Shown in pieces: positions 38,169-38,415 of a stretch of DNA of 38,415 bases. Positions within the stretch are counted from its first letter, which is position 1. Each line of letters opens with the position of its first letter. Source of the stretch: DATFYP01 sp035626235 (GTDB taxonomy: Archaea; Thermoproteota; Nitrososphaeria; Nitrososphaerales; Gagatemarchaeaceae). The DNA lies in the NCBI GenBank assembly GCA_035626235.1, contig DASPOB010000068.1, positions 1 to 38,415 on the forward strand. The letters are read 5' to 3'. The notes below the pieces were generated by a model that was given only the letters and a program-made list of their open reading frames with translations, was not told the DNA's origin and did no database searches. A program made the position numbers and the translations under genes.

Positions 38169-38415
38169 TGCGGATTGTGGCTGACCTGCAGCTCCACTCG
38201 AAGTACGCCCTTGCTACGAGCAGAGATATGGACCTTGAACACATGGCGGCTGGTGCAGTGCTCAAGGGGCTGAACCTGCTGGGGACCGGCGACTTCACTC
38301 ACCCGAGCTGGTTTGAAGAACTCAAGACCAAGCTGCGTCCCGCCGAAGAGGAGGGGCTCTTCTCCTACCACGGGATGACCTGGATGCTGGCGGGCGAGGT
38401 CAGCACGGTCTACGA
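38169..38415 (+). CDS. Endonuclease Q (PHP-domain), 3' end cut by window edge
   Basis: The 82 visible residues begin MRIVADLQLHSKYALATSRD and continue DLEHMAAGAVLKGLNLLGTG, DFTHPSWFEELKTKL. This is a PHP-domain start with DxHxH-like metal ligands, closest in pattern to archaeal endonuclease Q (TIGR00375-type), which nicks next to deaminated bases such as hypoxanthine and uracil. The leaderless ATG follows a CTTAACTAA box by about 27 bases. The rest lies outside the window. Confidence 0.82.

Noticed and set aside
1..38415. CRISPR arrays, IS elements, prophage genes or plasmid origins
   Set aside because: No regularly spaced direct repeats, transposase signatures or replication-initiator motifs were seen by reading; only the homing endonucleases are mobile-type.

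Overview
The window is GC-rich archaeal chromosomal DNA. The gene content is unambiguously archaeal: TFE-alpha, aIF1A, an A-type ATP synthase, Mre11/Rad50, NreA, TiaS, Trm56, NAC, a PUA protein, archaeal-type RNase P RNA, and a tRNA-Pro with bulge-helix-bulge introns. Most genes have a TATA-like box about 27 nt before the start codon, so leaderless transcription looks common, often with TTG or GTG starts. DUF4443-type regulators, a wHTH/ATP-cone/NrdD-like protein beside a B12-type ribonucleotide reductase, and small Cys-rich proteins suggest the Thaumarchaeota/Nitrososphaeria side of the archaea. That placement is an inference, not a proof. No ammonia-oxidation gene is visible here.

Layout. 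1-5.5 kb: a truncated HIT protein, small zinc proteins, a zincin-like protein, an ECF S-component with a DUF4430 lipocobalamin-like secreted partner, a DUF4443 regulator, SufT/MIP18, an O-methyltransferase, an EamA transporter, and a zinc-finger ORF that has lost its start. 5.5-9.4 kb (minus strand): a membrane protein, a proline-iminopeptidase-like hydrolase, AlaX and NreA. 9.5-13.9 kb: mre11-rad50 divergent from nreA, then RNase P RNA (minus strand), tsr3 and a small HTH-like protein. 13.9-18.4 kb: two frameshifted LAGLIDADG homing-endonuclease genes flank an Lrp-type RAM protein, tiaS (without its zinc ribbon) and a Cys/Met PLP enzyme. 18.3-21.05 kb: a minus-strand information-processing operon hflX-trm56-tfe-HD-Cys-rich mini-protein. 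21.1-27.2 kb: PUA-NAC, then the ATP synthase run H-F-E-A-B-D plus a 45-aa ORF; subunits I, K and C are not in the window. 27.2-32.1 kb: an AtpI-like mini membrane protein, class II NrdJ and its probable regulator. 32.3-35.4 kb: an ABC-2 exporter with a surface protein, and an LEA14/WHy-like protein. 35.6-38.4 kb: tRNA-Pro(UGG) with two introns, an AAG glycosylase, aIF1A, an MFS transporter and the start of endonuclease Q.

Main points of interest. (1) A two-intron tRNA-Pro whose BHB folds place both splice sites exactly. (2) A DNA-binding, catalytically dead NrdD-like fusion beside nrdJ that is probably an archaeal counterpart of NrdR. (3) Two decaying homing endonucleases of which no reading frame covers the whole gene. 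(4) RNase P RNA in an apparently empty intergenic stretch. (5) A TiaS without its zinc ribbon. (6) Several sub-50-codon zinc or accessory genes easily missed by gene callers.
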